NCBI GenBank assembly: GCA_900557355.1
Contig: USSR01000331.1
Coordinates: forward strand, 1 to 7,572
From: an uncultured Bacteroides sp.
GTDB lineage: Bacteria; Bacteroidota; Bacteroidia; Bacteroidales; Bacteroidaceae
Direction: 5' to 3'
DNA: 7,572 nucleotides
Shown here in pieces: positions 1-6,204 of the stretch (the stretch's first letter is position 1; each line of letters begins with the position of its first letter). The position numbers were made by a program, and so were the translations under genes. A model generated the notes under the pieces. It was not told where the DNA came from. It ran no database searches and was given only the letters and a program-made list of their open reading frames with translations.

Positions 1-1256
1 ATAATAACGAGTCCCTCTTTAGCTCTTTTATCAGCCGTCTTCTCCGGATACATACAGATTTGCACATTATTCAATTTAATATCTTCTATATTCTGCATAC
101 CGGCATATCCTGCGATGATGGATGTACCTTCAACTTTAGCTGTAATATCGTTTAATACCACATTTTTGATGCCACCTATTTTAGATTGCTTGTTTCTTTT
201 CAAGACTACAAATCTGAATGCATCCGCACTCCCCCACCATCCCACAGGTTTACGAATACATTCCATTTGTATATTCGAGAAAACAATGTGCTCGGCACCC
301 CCTCCGTCTCTGATAAATATGCCAAGCCCACGATTCGTGTTTCTTACGATACAATTTGAGAAAGTGATGTATCTGAAATCACCATAACTCTCAGTTCCAA
401 GCTTCAGTGCACAAGACGAGGATGTAAGTATGCAGTTGCTTACAGCAACATTTTCACAATTTCTATGTCCGGCATCACCTTTTGTCGTTTTCATGCAAAT
501 AGCATCATCGGCTGTCTCAATTATACAATTGGCTATAACGACATTCTTGCATCCGTCAATATCAATACCATCGGCATTTACTCCTTTCTCTAAATCGCTA
601 TAGATATAGATGCCATCAATATTAACTCTTTCACACCAATGAATATGTAACGTCCAAAACGCAGAATGCATCAATCTAACACCTGAAATTTGCACATCCA
701 TACAGTTACTCAGATACACAAGTGTTACGTTAGGCTCTCTCCAGCGCCACGTCGTCATTTCAATATCAGCCTCTTTAGCCGCTGCTATGTCATCGGCAAT
801 AAAACCGCTATAGGCGAGGGGAAATTCATCGTATTTAGGTTGAGCTACAATTTCACCTTCACCCTTGATAGCAATATTCTTTGCCCCATTGGCATAAATC
901 AGCATCGGAGTACTTTTTGAACCGGTATCAGCTATGTTAGTTTTAACCGTATAAAGCTCTTTGTTATCAGAAGCAATCAGTCGCGCTCCTGCCTCCAGAT
1001 ATAAAGTCACACAATCTTTAAGCAAGAGAGTGGCAGACAAGTAATCACCTGCAGGAATAACAACAGTTCCGCCCCCTGCCCGACTACATGAGTCGATGGC
1101 TTGCTGCATTAACTCTGTTTCTACTTCAATGCCATTACCCTTTGCTCCAAACTCTTTAATGCTGAGTCTTACAGGTGAAGAATGCAGTGAACTGACGAAC
1201 AGAAACAACATTCCTAACAGGAAAGATATTCTAAAATATGTAATCATTGGTTTCAT
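1..1256 (-). CDS. GH28 polygalacturonase-like right-handed beta-helix hydrolase (partial, C-terminus off the left edge)
   Basis: My translation of the reverse strand gives an open frame of 418 codons from the ATG at 1256 to the window edge with no stop. Residues 1-27 form a secretion signal with a hydrophobic core (ISFLLGMLFLFVSSLHSS). A pectate-lyase-superfamily opening follows (IKEFGAKGNG, then AIDSCSRAGGGTVVIPAGDY, about 33-72), then beta-helix rungs. GH28 signatures are N227-A-D229-G-I-D and T-A-D250-D251-A-I-C-M-K, matching the NTD and (G/Q)DD catalytic-acid motifs. The usual His-Gly motif is replaced by SSSCALKLGTES (279-290), and the R-x-K site is not canonical (IFIRDGG, 313-319). This suggests an exo-acting or rhamnogalacturonan/galacturonan variant rather than a classical endo-polygalacturonase. 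GH28 enzymes hydrolyse galacturonic acid linkages in pectin, here presumably in the periplasm. It starts 28 bp after the preceding stop, so it is likely the third gene of the operon. Family members are usually somewhat longer, so only the C-terminal part should be missing. Family call firm; specificity unknown. Confidence 0.88.
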   Translation of the reverse strand, partial: MKPMITYFRISFLLGMLFLFVSSLHSSPVRLSIKEFGAKGNGIEVETELMQQAIDSCSRAGGGTVVIPAGDYLSATLLLKDCVTLYLEAGARLIASDNKELYTVKTNIADTGSKSTPMLIYANGAKNIAIKGEGEIVAQPKYDEFPLAYSGFIADDIAAAKEADIEMTTWRWREPNVTLVYLSNCMDVQISGVRLMHSAFWTLHIHWCERVNIDGIYIYSDLEKGVNADGIDIDGCKNVVIANCIIETADDAICMKTTKGDAGHRNCENVAVSNCILTSSSCALKLGTESYGDFRYITFSNCIVRNTNRGLGIFIRDGGGAEHIVFSNIQMECIRKPVGWWGSADAFRFVVLKRNKQSKIGGIKNVVLNDITAKVEGTSIIAGYAGMQNIEDIKLNNVQICMYPEKTADKRAKEGLVI

Positions 1257-1284
1257 AAGTATTTTGATATTCAGTTATTAAGTG

Positions 1285-2259
1285 TTATTTGCCGGGCCAC
1301 TCCCAGTTTGTCAAATCATCGCTCCAAGCTATTCCTAAAGAGCTGTTTTTATCAAAATCACCTTCCTCCTCGGTCAAAGGACCTGAACCGTGAAAGAACA
1401 TCAGGTATTTATTTATGCCATCCACTTTGCGCAAGTCTAAAATGGCTCCTGCCGAAATTCTTCCTTTTGCCCATTCCCCGTTTTGCTGGCCCAATGTAAT
1501 TAGCGGACCAAAATCTTCCCAATGAACAAGATCTTTAGACTTCTTTATCTCCATACCGTTTTTCAGTGAATGCAGCAAAATATACTCATCATTTTCAGTA
1601 AGCACACAGACGTTTTCACCAGACTCGGTATATCCGAAGAAAGTCCAGTCACGCAGGTTATAAGAATAAGACATACTTACACCATTTTGTTTATAAAAAC
1701 ACCACCACTTACCCGGTTCGTTGTTATCCTCTATAAAATAGGCATCAATCATTCGCCCCATTTTTTCAATAGAAACATCATTTCCTTTCACCCTGAGTAA
1801 TTCGGGTTGCGACCATGTTTCAAGATTCTTACTTGTCATAGTGTACAATCGTGCTTCATTATTACCGAAACGTGGCATTTGATCAACAGTGTAATTGGGT
1901 CTGGGATAAGTTTGCAGACACATAATCCATTCATCATTATACTTAATGACGTTACCCGGACTGCAGAAATCAAACTTCTGGTCTCTGGGCGTTATTATTT
2001 CATAAGGTGTCCAGTTTACCAAATCTCGGCTCCGGCTCTGTGCAGTATATTGGAAGACACTATCATTCTCTACCCTCGATAAAGTAAAATACAGGTAAAA
2101 CTGTTCATCTTGGTATAAGATTGCCGGATCTCTATAAGCGGTATTATCATCACCCTTGAATATAATGGGAGATTCCAGTTTACTTAAATTCACCTTATCT
2201 TTATTAACTTGACACGAAGCTAACATCATCAACAGGAAAATTACAGAAATGTATTTCAT
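1285..2259 (-). CDS. GH43-like five-bladed beta-propeller lipoprotein, putative glycoside hydrolase
   Basis: This 324-residue protein has a lipoprotein signal: MKYISVIFLLMMLAS then Cys16 in an LASC lipobox, so it is probably lipid-anchored in the envelope. The mature protein looks like the five-bladed propeller superfamily that includes GH43, GH32, GH62 and GH117. YRDPAI (D44) resembles the catalytic-base Asp at the start of blade 1, and SPGNVIKYNDEWIM (100-113) resembles blade 2. Five copies of an S-x-(D/N)-L-x-x-W motif end at W83, W149, W205, W247 and W319, one per expected blade. Candidate acids for the other catalytic positions include D172 and E215, but I cannot assign them. GH43-type enzymes mostly release arabinose, xylose or galactose residues; the substrate here is not readable. 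It lies 15 bp after the GH5-like gene and 28 bp before the GH28 gene, in the same orientation, with an AT-rich leader and no Shine-Dalgarno sequence. The superfamily is fairly sure; the exact GH family is not. Confidence 0.78.
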   Translation of the reverse strand: MKYISVIFLLMMLASCQVNKDKVNLSKLESPIIFKGDDNTAYRDPAILYQDEQFYLYFTLSRVENDSVFQYTAQSRSRDLVNWTPYEIITPRDQKFDFCSPGNVIKYNDEWIMCLQTYPRPNYTVDQMPRFGNNEARLYTMTSKNLETWSQPELLRVKGNDVSIEKMGRMIDAYFIEDNNEPGKWWCFYKQNGVSMSYSYNLRDWTFFGYTESGENVCVLTENDEYILLHSLKNGMEIKKSKDLVHWEDFGPLITLGQQNGEWAKGRISAGAILDLRKVDGINKYLMFFHGSGPLTEEEGDFDKNSSLGIAWSDDLTNWEWPGK

Positions 2260-2274
2260 AATATTCTAAATTAA

Positions 2275-3576
2275 TTAATGGTTACTGATTTTCTTATTAC
2301 TATTCCTTATTAACTCCACGGTATTATCTTTTTGAAAAACCGAATAGAGTCCTTGTTCTTCTTGCGGTGGGTCGCCTGTATAATCATTACCTTTGACCCA
2401 ATAAACACATCCGTCTTTTTTCTCAGCCATTCCGCCCCAAGCCCAGAAGTTGCATCCAGCTAAATTGCCATTACTCTCACTGCCGTCTACAACATTCTGA
2501 AAGACCGATGCATAATAAGCATCTCTATTCGACGTCAGCGTGCCTAAATCAAATAAAAAACTATCTCTAGGATATCCAAATTCTTCTATGACTATAGGCT
2601 TATTGTATTTCTCTGCAATAGCGAGATGGTCCTTAATATACTTTTGAGTCTGCTTAATAGAATAATCAAGTGTTTCGTTCAAGCTATCTTTATCAGTCCA
2701 CTTCCAATTGTAAGGCCAAATATGAATGGTCATATAATCTACCGACTTGTAAGAATGTATTAGTTCCCAAAGCTGAATATCCTTTTCACAACCCTGCGAT
2801 CCTTCACTGCCTGTGGAAACTAAATGATTGGGATCACAGCTTTTTATCAACTCAGCAACAGAGTGTATCCATAGGGCAAAGCTAACTTTATTCTTATCAT
2901 TAAAAGCACGAGGTTCATTTCCAATCTGCCAGGACATAATGGTGGAGTCGTCGCTATATTTGCGATTGATATAGCGATTAGTACGTTCGACGATAAACTT
3001 TACGTGATTGGCAAACAGTGTTTTGCTCGAGTCACACTGAGGATACTGTTCAACAAACTTCTGAAATTGCGCCCAGCCATCTACAGTCGGCACAGGGGCT
3101 TTGCCATAGCCGGCCCATTCCAGATATTGACCGTATCCTCCCGACCACTCCCATGAGTTATTTAAGTAAAGCACGGCTGACATTTTCCTCTTCCCCATTT
3201 CATACAACAAATAATCTAACCCTGCAAGAATAGTATCATTATATACACCGGGAGCTATTTGAAGTGTAGGTTCTACTTTAGACACAATTCCATTTACCCC
3301 ATCAGCTCCCACAAGAATTCTCAAATTATCAACACCTATAGCACACAAAGAATCTAATTCCATAAGCAAACGCTGCCTGTTCCCACCCTCACCCTCAGAG
3401 GCAAGTATGGCTCCATACCAGAAATTCGCACCTATATAATAATAGGGTTGCCCGTCTTTAATAAATTGCCCATCTTTTACTTTGATAAAAGTTTGCTTAT
3501 CGGGTTTCAAACCACAAGCCGCAAATAGCAGCAAGAGGGATAATGCAACTAACAGATTCTTTTTCATGTCCTTCAT
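2275..3576 (-). CDS. GH5 (subfamily 7-like) endo-beta-1,4-mannanase / beta-mannosidase lipoprotein
   Basis: A 433-residue (beta/alpha)8-barrel glycoside hydrolase. The signal peptide ends in a lipobox, LFAAC with Cys21, predicting a lipid-anchored protein. The GH5_7 pattern is clear: an N-terminal IKVKDGQFIKDGQPYYYIGAN block (31-51), GVDNLRILVGADG (81-93), and an SWEWSGGYGQYLEWAG loop (141-156). The acid/base is E221 in WQIGNEPR, H285-x-W-P-x-x-W follows in the middle, and the nucleophile lies in IVIEEFG (E332 by alignment to the GEFG form). W378-W380 (FWAWGG) sits where substrate-stacking aromatics are expected. Such enzymes cut beta-1,4-mannosidic bonds in mannan, glucomannan or galactomannan. 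It is first in the enzyme operon, with its own promoter 16 bp upstream. Start choice: Met1 at 3576 would leave a 5' leader of only about 10-12 nt; Met4 (MKKNLLVALS, at 3567) gives an equally good signal peptide and a longer leader, so it is a real alternative. Confidence 0.92.
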   Translation of the reverse strand: MKDMKKNLLVALSLLLLFAACGLKPDKQTFIKVKDGQFIKDGQPYYYIGANFWYGAILASEGEGGNRQRLLMELDSLCAIGVDNLRILVGADGVNGIVSKVEPTLQIAPGVYNDTILAGLDYLLYEMGKRKMSAVLYLNNSWEWSGGYGQYLEWAGYGKAPVPTVDGWAQFQKFVEQYPQCDSSKTLFANHVKFIVERTNRYINRKYSDDSTIMSWQIGNEPRAFNDKNKVSFALWIHSVAELIKSCDPNHLVSTGSEGSQGCEKDIQLWELIHSYKSVDYMTIHIWPYNWKWTDKDSLNETLDYSIKQTQKYIKDHLAIAEKYNKPIVIEEFGYPRDSFLFDLGTLTSNRDAYYASVFQNVVDGSESNGNLAGCNFWAWGGMAEKKDGCVYWVKGNDYTGDPPQEEQGLYSVFQKDNTVELIRNSNKKISNH

Positions 3577-3592
3577 TTAAAGTTTCACAATG

Positions 3593-3624
3593 CAAAATTA
3601 AACGAAGGGCTTTCGCTATACAAA
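3593..3624 (-). promoter_or_regulatory. Bacteroides-type promoter for the GH5-GH43-GH28 operon
   Basis: On the minus strand, TTTG (3624-3621) and TAATTTTG (3600-3593) are separated by exactly 20 nt. This matches the Bacteroides consensus TTTG, 19-21 nt, TAnnTTTG at every fixed position. Transcription would start near 3588, about 10-12 nt before the first possible ATG of the GH5-like gene. It means the enzyme genes can be transcribed independently of the araC-type gene upstream. Confidence 0.7.
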
Positions 3625-3677
3625 TACTAATTTATCAGAGTATAATACTTTCATTCATATTGATATTAATATAGCGA
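3613..3677. promoter_or_regulatory. 8-bp inverted repeat flanking the enzyme-operon promoter, candidate operator
   Basis: TCGCTATA at 3613-3620 and its exact reverse complement TATAGCGA at 3670-3677 are 49 bp apart. The proximal arm touches the -33 TTTG on the spacer side; the distal arm lies about 46 bp upstream of it. The placement suits binding by the neighbouring AraC-type regulator, possibly as a looped or two-site operator. Eight-base matches in AT-rich DNA can arise by chance, and no protein-DNA evidence is available. Confidence 0.35.
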
Positions 3678-3694
3678 CAAAAGGTATCATCTTG

Positions 3695-4582
3695 TTAGAT
3701 AAGCTTCTTCTTCTTTTGATAATTCTCTCTAAACTCCTTGGGCGTGCAGTTCTTTTTCTTTTTAAATATCCGATTAAAGTTAGACAGGTTATTGAACCCA
3801 CACTCGAAACAGATTTCAGCTATTGACATCGTTGAATCTACCAACATACGGGTGGCATGTCCCAAACGAATATCAATGATATATTCCGATAAGTTCTTGC
3901 CCGTGCGCAGTTTAAAGAAGCGACTAAAAGATACAGAAGTCATGCTGACCAAATCAGCCAATTGCCCTAAGCGGATTTCTTCATTGTAGTGCTGATCTAT
4001 ATAGTCCTGCACTTTTTGAACTCGCCGGCTGTCAGAATAAACACTGATTTTAGCAAAAGAGGAACTGGAAAGCGTACGAGTATCCTCACACTGGGACAAC
4101 TCATACAATATCACAAGCAGGTTAATCACTGCATAGAAGCCTTGTTCTTCCGAAGCCAATCGATCCAACCAATTATATACTTTCATAATGGCCTGCATAG
4201 GGAAACTAATACCGCACTGAGCTTTCTCCAGCATACAACGAATACTGTCGAACTGGTTCTTATTCATAAAATTCTTGAAGAATAAATCCGGCGAAAACTG
4301 AATTGTAATCTCACGGATTTCTTTAGAGTCACATTCATGTTGTTCCCACACATGTTCCAACTCTTTGCCGGTTATCAACACCAGATCATAATCGCCGATA
4401 ATCTCGGCAGAATCTCCCACCACCCGGCGAACACCGGCAGCATGTTCCGTAAAGTTCAGTTCAAACTCGGCATGACAATGAATGGGATAAGTAAACTCTG
4501 TTTTACGGCGGTCGGCAATATAGAAACAATCGCGGTCGGACAAGGGAGTAATTTCCCTCATAATGTAGTTTTGGTTCTCCAT
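3695..4582 (-). CDS. AraC-family transcriptional regulator with N-terminal cupin sensor domain
   Basis: This 295-residue cytoplasmic regulator has the usual length and layout of cupin-AraC proteins. Residues 20-100 form the sugar-sensing cupin-type domain, with YPIHCHAEFELNF (32-44) and ELEHVWE (74-80) as the paired His/Glu strands. A helical linker follows (about 105-165). The C-terminal DNA-binding domain has two helix-turn-helix motifs: EEIRLGQLADLVSMTSVSFSRFFK (201-224) and MSIAEICFECGFNNLSNFNRIFKK (252-275), ending in the conserved TPKEFRENY. The C-terminus is lysine-rich (KKKKLI). It lies 118 bp upstream of the GH5-like gene in the same orientation, so control of the enzyme operon in response to a glycan-derived sugar is the natural inference. 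It is divergent from the aldo/keto reductase and could affect that gene too. Start: the ATG at 4582 is 29 bp from a clear -7 element; an internal Met8 is possible. No terminator is visible between its stop and the enzyme promoter, so read-through is possible. Confidence 0.93.
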   Translation of the reverse strand: MENQNYIMREITPLSDRDCFYIADRRKTEFTYPIHCHAEFELNFTEHAAGVRRVVGDSAEIIGDYDLVLITGKELEHVWEQHECDSKEIREITIQFSPDLFFKNFMNKNQFDSIRCMLEKAQCGISFPMQAIMKVYNWLDRLASEEQGFYAVINLLVILYELSQCEDTRTLSSSSFAKISVYSDSRRVQKVQDYIDQHYNEEIRLGQLADLVSMTSVSFSRFFKLRTGKNLSEYIIDIRLGHATRMLVDSTMSIAEICFECGFNNLSNFNRIFKKKKNCTPKEFRENYQKKKKLI

Positions 4583-4611
4583 ATAGTATTAGTTAAAAAA
4601 GTATCACTCGG

Positions 4612-4619
4612 CAAATATA
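4612..4619 (-). promoter_or_regulatory. -7 promoter element for the AraC-family gene
   Basis: TATATTTG on the minus strand matches TAnnTTTG exactly and predicts a transcript start near 4607, about 25 nt before the ATG. No good -33 TTTG lies 19-21 nt upstream, so the promoter may be weak or need an activator. Confidence 0.5.
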
Positions 4620-4710
4620 ATCATTCTTTTCAATCTGATATATTAAGACTTACTTTTATTTGCTCTATTAACTTATTGGTATGTCGATGAGAAATATAAA
4701 AAGCAGATAC

Positions 4711-4742
4711 ACTGATCGACACAATAAAATTATATACTTTTG
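4711..4742 (+). promoter_or_regulatory. Promoter for the aldo/keto reductase gene
   Basis: TACTTTTG at 4735-4742 matches the Bacteroides -7 consensus exactly. With a 20-nt spacer the -33 position falls on ACTG (4711-4714), which keeps only the final TG. The predicted start near 4747 gives a leader of about 25 nt before the ATG at 4772. About 115 bp separate this -7 box from the divergent one of the AraC-family gene. Confidence 0.5.
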
Positions 4743-4771
4743 TATCCGAACAATCTCTTAAACTCAATAAC

Positions 4772-5779
4772 ATGATAAACCCCATTTACTCTCCCGACAG
4801 CAACCGGTATGACAATGGTATGAAGTACCGCCGGTGCGGACGAAGCGGCATCCTGCTGCCCGAAATTTCCTTAGGTTTATGGCATAACTTCGGCGACGTG
4901 AACACGTTTGCCAATTCTCAGGCGATGGCGCATTACGCTTTCGACCAAGGTATCACCCATTTCGACCTTGCCAATAACTACGGTCCATCCTACGGCTCGG
5001 CCGAAGAAACCTTCGGAATGATTATGAAGAAATCATTCCTCCCCTACCGGGACGAACTGTTCATCTCAACCAAAGCAGGACATGACATGTGGCCCGGCCC
5101 CTATGGCGAATGGGGGTCCAGAAAGTATCTGATGAACAGCCTCAACCAAAGTCTGAAACGGATGAATCTGGACTATGTAGACATCTTCTATTCTCACCGC
5201 TACGACCCGGAAACTCCATTGGAAGAAACACTGCAAACCCTCGTCGACATTGTCCGCCAAGGCAAAGCCATCTACGTGGGCATCTCCAAATACCCGAAAG
5301 AAGCCGCCGAATTTGCTTATCGCTATCTGGCAGAAAGAGATGTGCATTGTTTGCTTTATCAGGGAAGATATAATATGTTCAATCGGGAGCCGGAGGAAGA
5401 AGGCATTCTGCAACAGGCCAAAGAGAATGGAACAGGTTTCATCGCCTTCTCGCCGTTGGCGCAAGGACTGCTAACGAACCGTTATCTGAAAGGCATTCCC
5501 GAAGACTCACGTATCGCCAAAGGCGGTTTCCTGAAGAAAGAAGCACTGACGGAAGAAGTCCTGAACAAGATTAAAGCCCTCAACGAACTTGCCACCCTCC
5601 GCGGACAGACACTTGCCGAAATGGCATTAGCGTGGGTGTTGAAAGATGAAATGGTGACTTCCGTCATCATAGGCGCAAGCTCCGTAGCCCAACTGGACGA
5701 CAATCTGAAAGCAATAAAGAACACTACCTTTACAGCAGAAGAGATAGAAAAGATGAATCTGATATATAATCAGAAGTAG
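4772..5779 (+). CDS. gpr: Aldo/keto reductase, L-glyceraldehyde-3-phosphate reductase (YghZ/Gpr) type
   Basis: A 335-residue NADPH-dependent reductase with a TIM-barrel fold, close in length and motifs to E. coli YghZ (Gpr), which reduces L-glyceraldehyde 3-phosphate and detoxifies aldehydes. Long stretches agree with what I recall of YghZ: LGLWHNFG, ITHFDLANNYGP, ISTKAG, DMWPGPYG, GSRKYL, LDYVDIFYSHR, GKAIYVGIS, AFSPLAQGLL, TSVIIGAS. The AKR catalytic tetrad is intact: D65 and Y70 (FDLANNYG), K101 (STKAG) and H142 (YSHR). The C-terminal SVIIGASSVAQLDDNL (297-312) is the cofactor-phosphate binding segment. No signal peptide, so cytosolic. It is transcribed alone, divergent from the AraC-family gene, and is more GC-rich than the enzyme block to its left, which suggests a core gene. 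The N-terminal extension before MKYRRCG (about 16 residues) is as in YghZ, and the ATG sits 29 bp after the -7 box. The family is secure; the physiological substrate is inferred. Confidence 0.93.
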   Translation: MINPIYSPDSNRYDNGMKYRRCGRSGILLPEISLGLWHNFGDVNTFANSQAMAHYAFDQGITHFDLANNYGPSYGSAEETFGMIMKKSFLPYRDELFISTKAGHDMWPGPYGEWGSRKYLMNSLNQSLKRMNLDYVDIFYSHRYDPETPLEETLQTLVDIVRQGKAIYVGISKYPKEAAEFAYRYLAERDVHCLLYQGRYNMFNREPEEEGILQQAKENGTGFIAFSPLAQGLLTNRYLKGIPEDSRIAKGGFLKKEALTEEVLNKIKALNELATLRGQTLAEMALAWVLKDEMVTSVIIGASSVAQLDDNLKAIKNTTFTAEEIEKMNLIYNQK

Positions 5780-5833
5780 AGCCATTAAGGAGATACTTCT
5801 TCCATCAGGTCAGGCTAATTTATTTCCATGAGG

Positions 5834-5984
5834 AGTCACGAGCGTTTCCACGAAAGGGAACGCTCGTTACCATTAAAGGAAACTCGAGTTTCCATTAGGG
5901 GAAATTGTAATTTCCAAGCTTAGGAAACTACAGTTCCCAAGGCAAGAAACTGCCGTTCCCTACCTATAGGAAACTACAACGAAC
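5834..5984. repeat. Tandem array of about seven degenerate 16-bp dyads, period 22-23 bp
   Basis: The best unit is the perfect palindrome GGAAACTCGAGTTTCC (5878-5893). Related units, each dyad-symmetric or a decayed version, begin at about 5834 (only the right arm CGTTTCC is good), 5856 (GGGAACGCTCGTTACC), 5900 (GGAAATTGTAATTTCC), 5923 (GGAAACTACAGTTCC), 5945 (AGAAACTGCCGTTCCC) and 5968-5969 (left arm GGAAACTAC only). Spacers are 6-8 nt: ACGAAA, ATTAAA, ATTAGG, AAGCTTA, AAGGCA, TACCTATA. The arms are conserved while the central 2-4 bases vary. Arms of adjacent units can also pair across the spacers, so RNA could fold in two registers. This resembles an intergenic iterated-palindrome element. 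There are too few repeat-spacer features for a CRISPR array: the spacers are far too short. Function unknown. Confidence 0.75.
5838..5867 (+). terminator. Strong hairpin downstream of gpr, possible terminator or 3' stabiliser
   Basis: ACGAGCGTTTCC (5838-5849) pairs with GGGAACGCTCGT (5856-5867) over 12 bp with one G-U pair and a 6-nt loop, ACGAAA. It is the most stable stem I can see in the gap, 58 bp after the gpr stop. No T-run follows on either strand, so it is not a classical intrinsic terminator. It overlaps the first units of the dyad array. Confidence 0.4.
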
Positions 5985-6039
5985 TACTTATCAATCAGAT
6001 ACGCACCTATCTTTCATCAGAAACATTCCACTAAGGCAA

Positions 6040-6081
6040 GGCTCAGGTACCTGAGTCCCCGATTTACCCTACGCCTGAGCC
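6040..6081. repeat. Mutually exclusive CTCAGG/CCTGAG hairpins
   Basis: CTCAGGTACCTGAG (6042-6055) is a perfect 14-bp palindrome that can form a 7-bp stem with a GTAC loop when 6040-6041 and 6056-6057 are included. The same left arm, GGCTCAGG (6040-6047), is also fully complementary to CCTGAGCC (6074-6081), an 8-bp stem enclosing 26 nt. Both cannot form together. A further CCTGAGGTACC lies at 6173-6183. No ligand-binding fold or T-tract is recognisable. Confidence 0.5.
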
Positions 6082-6172
6082 ACAACACAGCAACACTTTC
6101 CGACAAAAGAATACAAATTTAACATACCCCTTTCTGAACCTTTTATTTTTTATCTTGTTCATGTACCAAAAG

Positions 6173-6204
6173 CCTGAGGTACCAGGGCAGGATTTTTATA
6201 TTTA
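6173..6204 (+). promoter_or_regulatory. Weak candidate promoter for the DUF4136/OM-barrel operon
   Basis: TATATTTA (6197-6204) matches the Bacteroides -7 box TAnnTTTG except for the last base. CCTG at 6173-6176, 20 nt upstream, keeps only TG of TTTG. The predicted leader is about 16 nt. The -33 position overlaps the third CCTGAG copy, so this repeat could be an operator. No better candidate lies closer to the ATG at 6225. Confidence 0.3.

Noticed and set aside
115..387. Plus-strand open frames over the left 1.25 kb
   Set aside because: They are antisense to a continuous 418-codon frame with GH28 motifs and a signal peptide, so they are shadows.
3664..3673. ATATTAATAT palindrome upstream of the enzyme promoter as a separate operator
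   Set aside because: A 10-bp AT-only palindrome is low complexity and likely by chance; it partly overlaps the better-supported inverted repeat arm.
4337..4690. 117-residue plus-strand open frame across the AraC-family start
   Set aside because: It overlaps the regulator and its promoter on the other strand, with no domain signal and no -7 box ahead of it.
5066..5464. 132-residue antisense open frame opposite gpr
   Set aside because: It lies wholly inside the well-supported reductase gene, and its sequence shows no recognisable domain or promoter; it is a shadow frame.
5758..5774. Hairpin TCTGAT/ATCAGA at the end of gpr as a terminator
   Set aside because: It lies inside the coding region, has only a 6-bp AT-rich stem and no T-tract.
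5834..5984. Possible CRISPR array
   Set aside because: The repeats are degenerate, palindromic and only 16 bp, spacers are 6-8 nt, and no cas gene is nearby.
6114..6121. Minus-strand -7 box (TAAATTTG) that could drive an antisense RNA through the dyad array
   Set aside because: No TTTG lies 19-21 nt upstream, and an isolated -7 match is expected by chance in AT-rich DNA.
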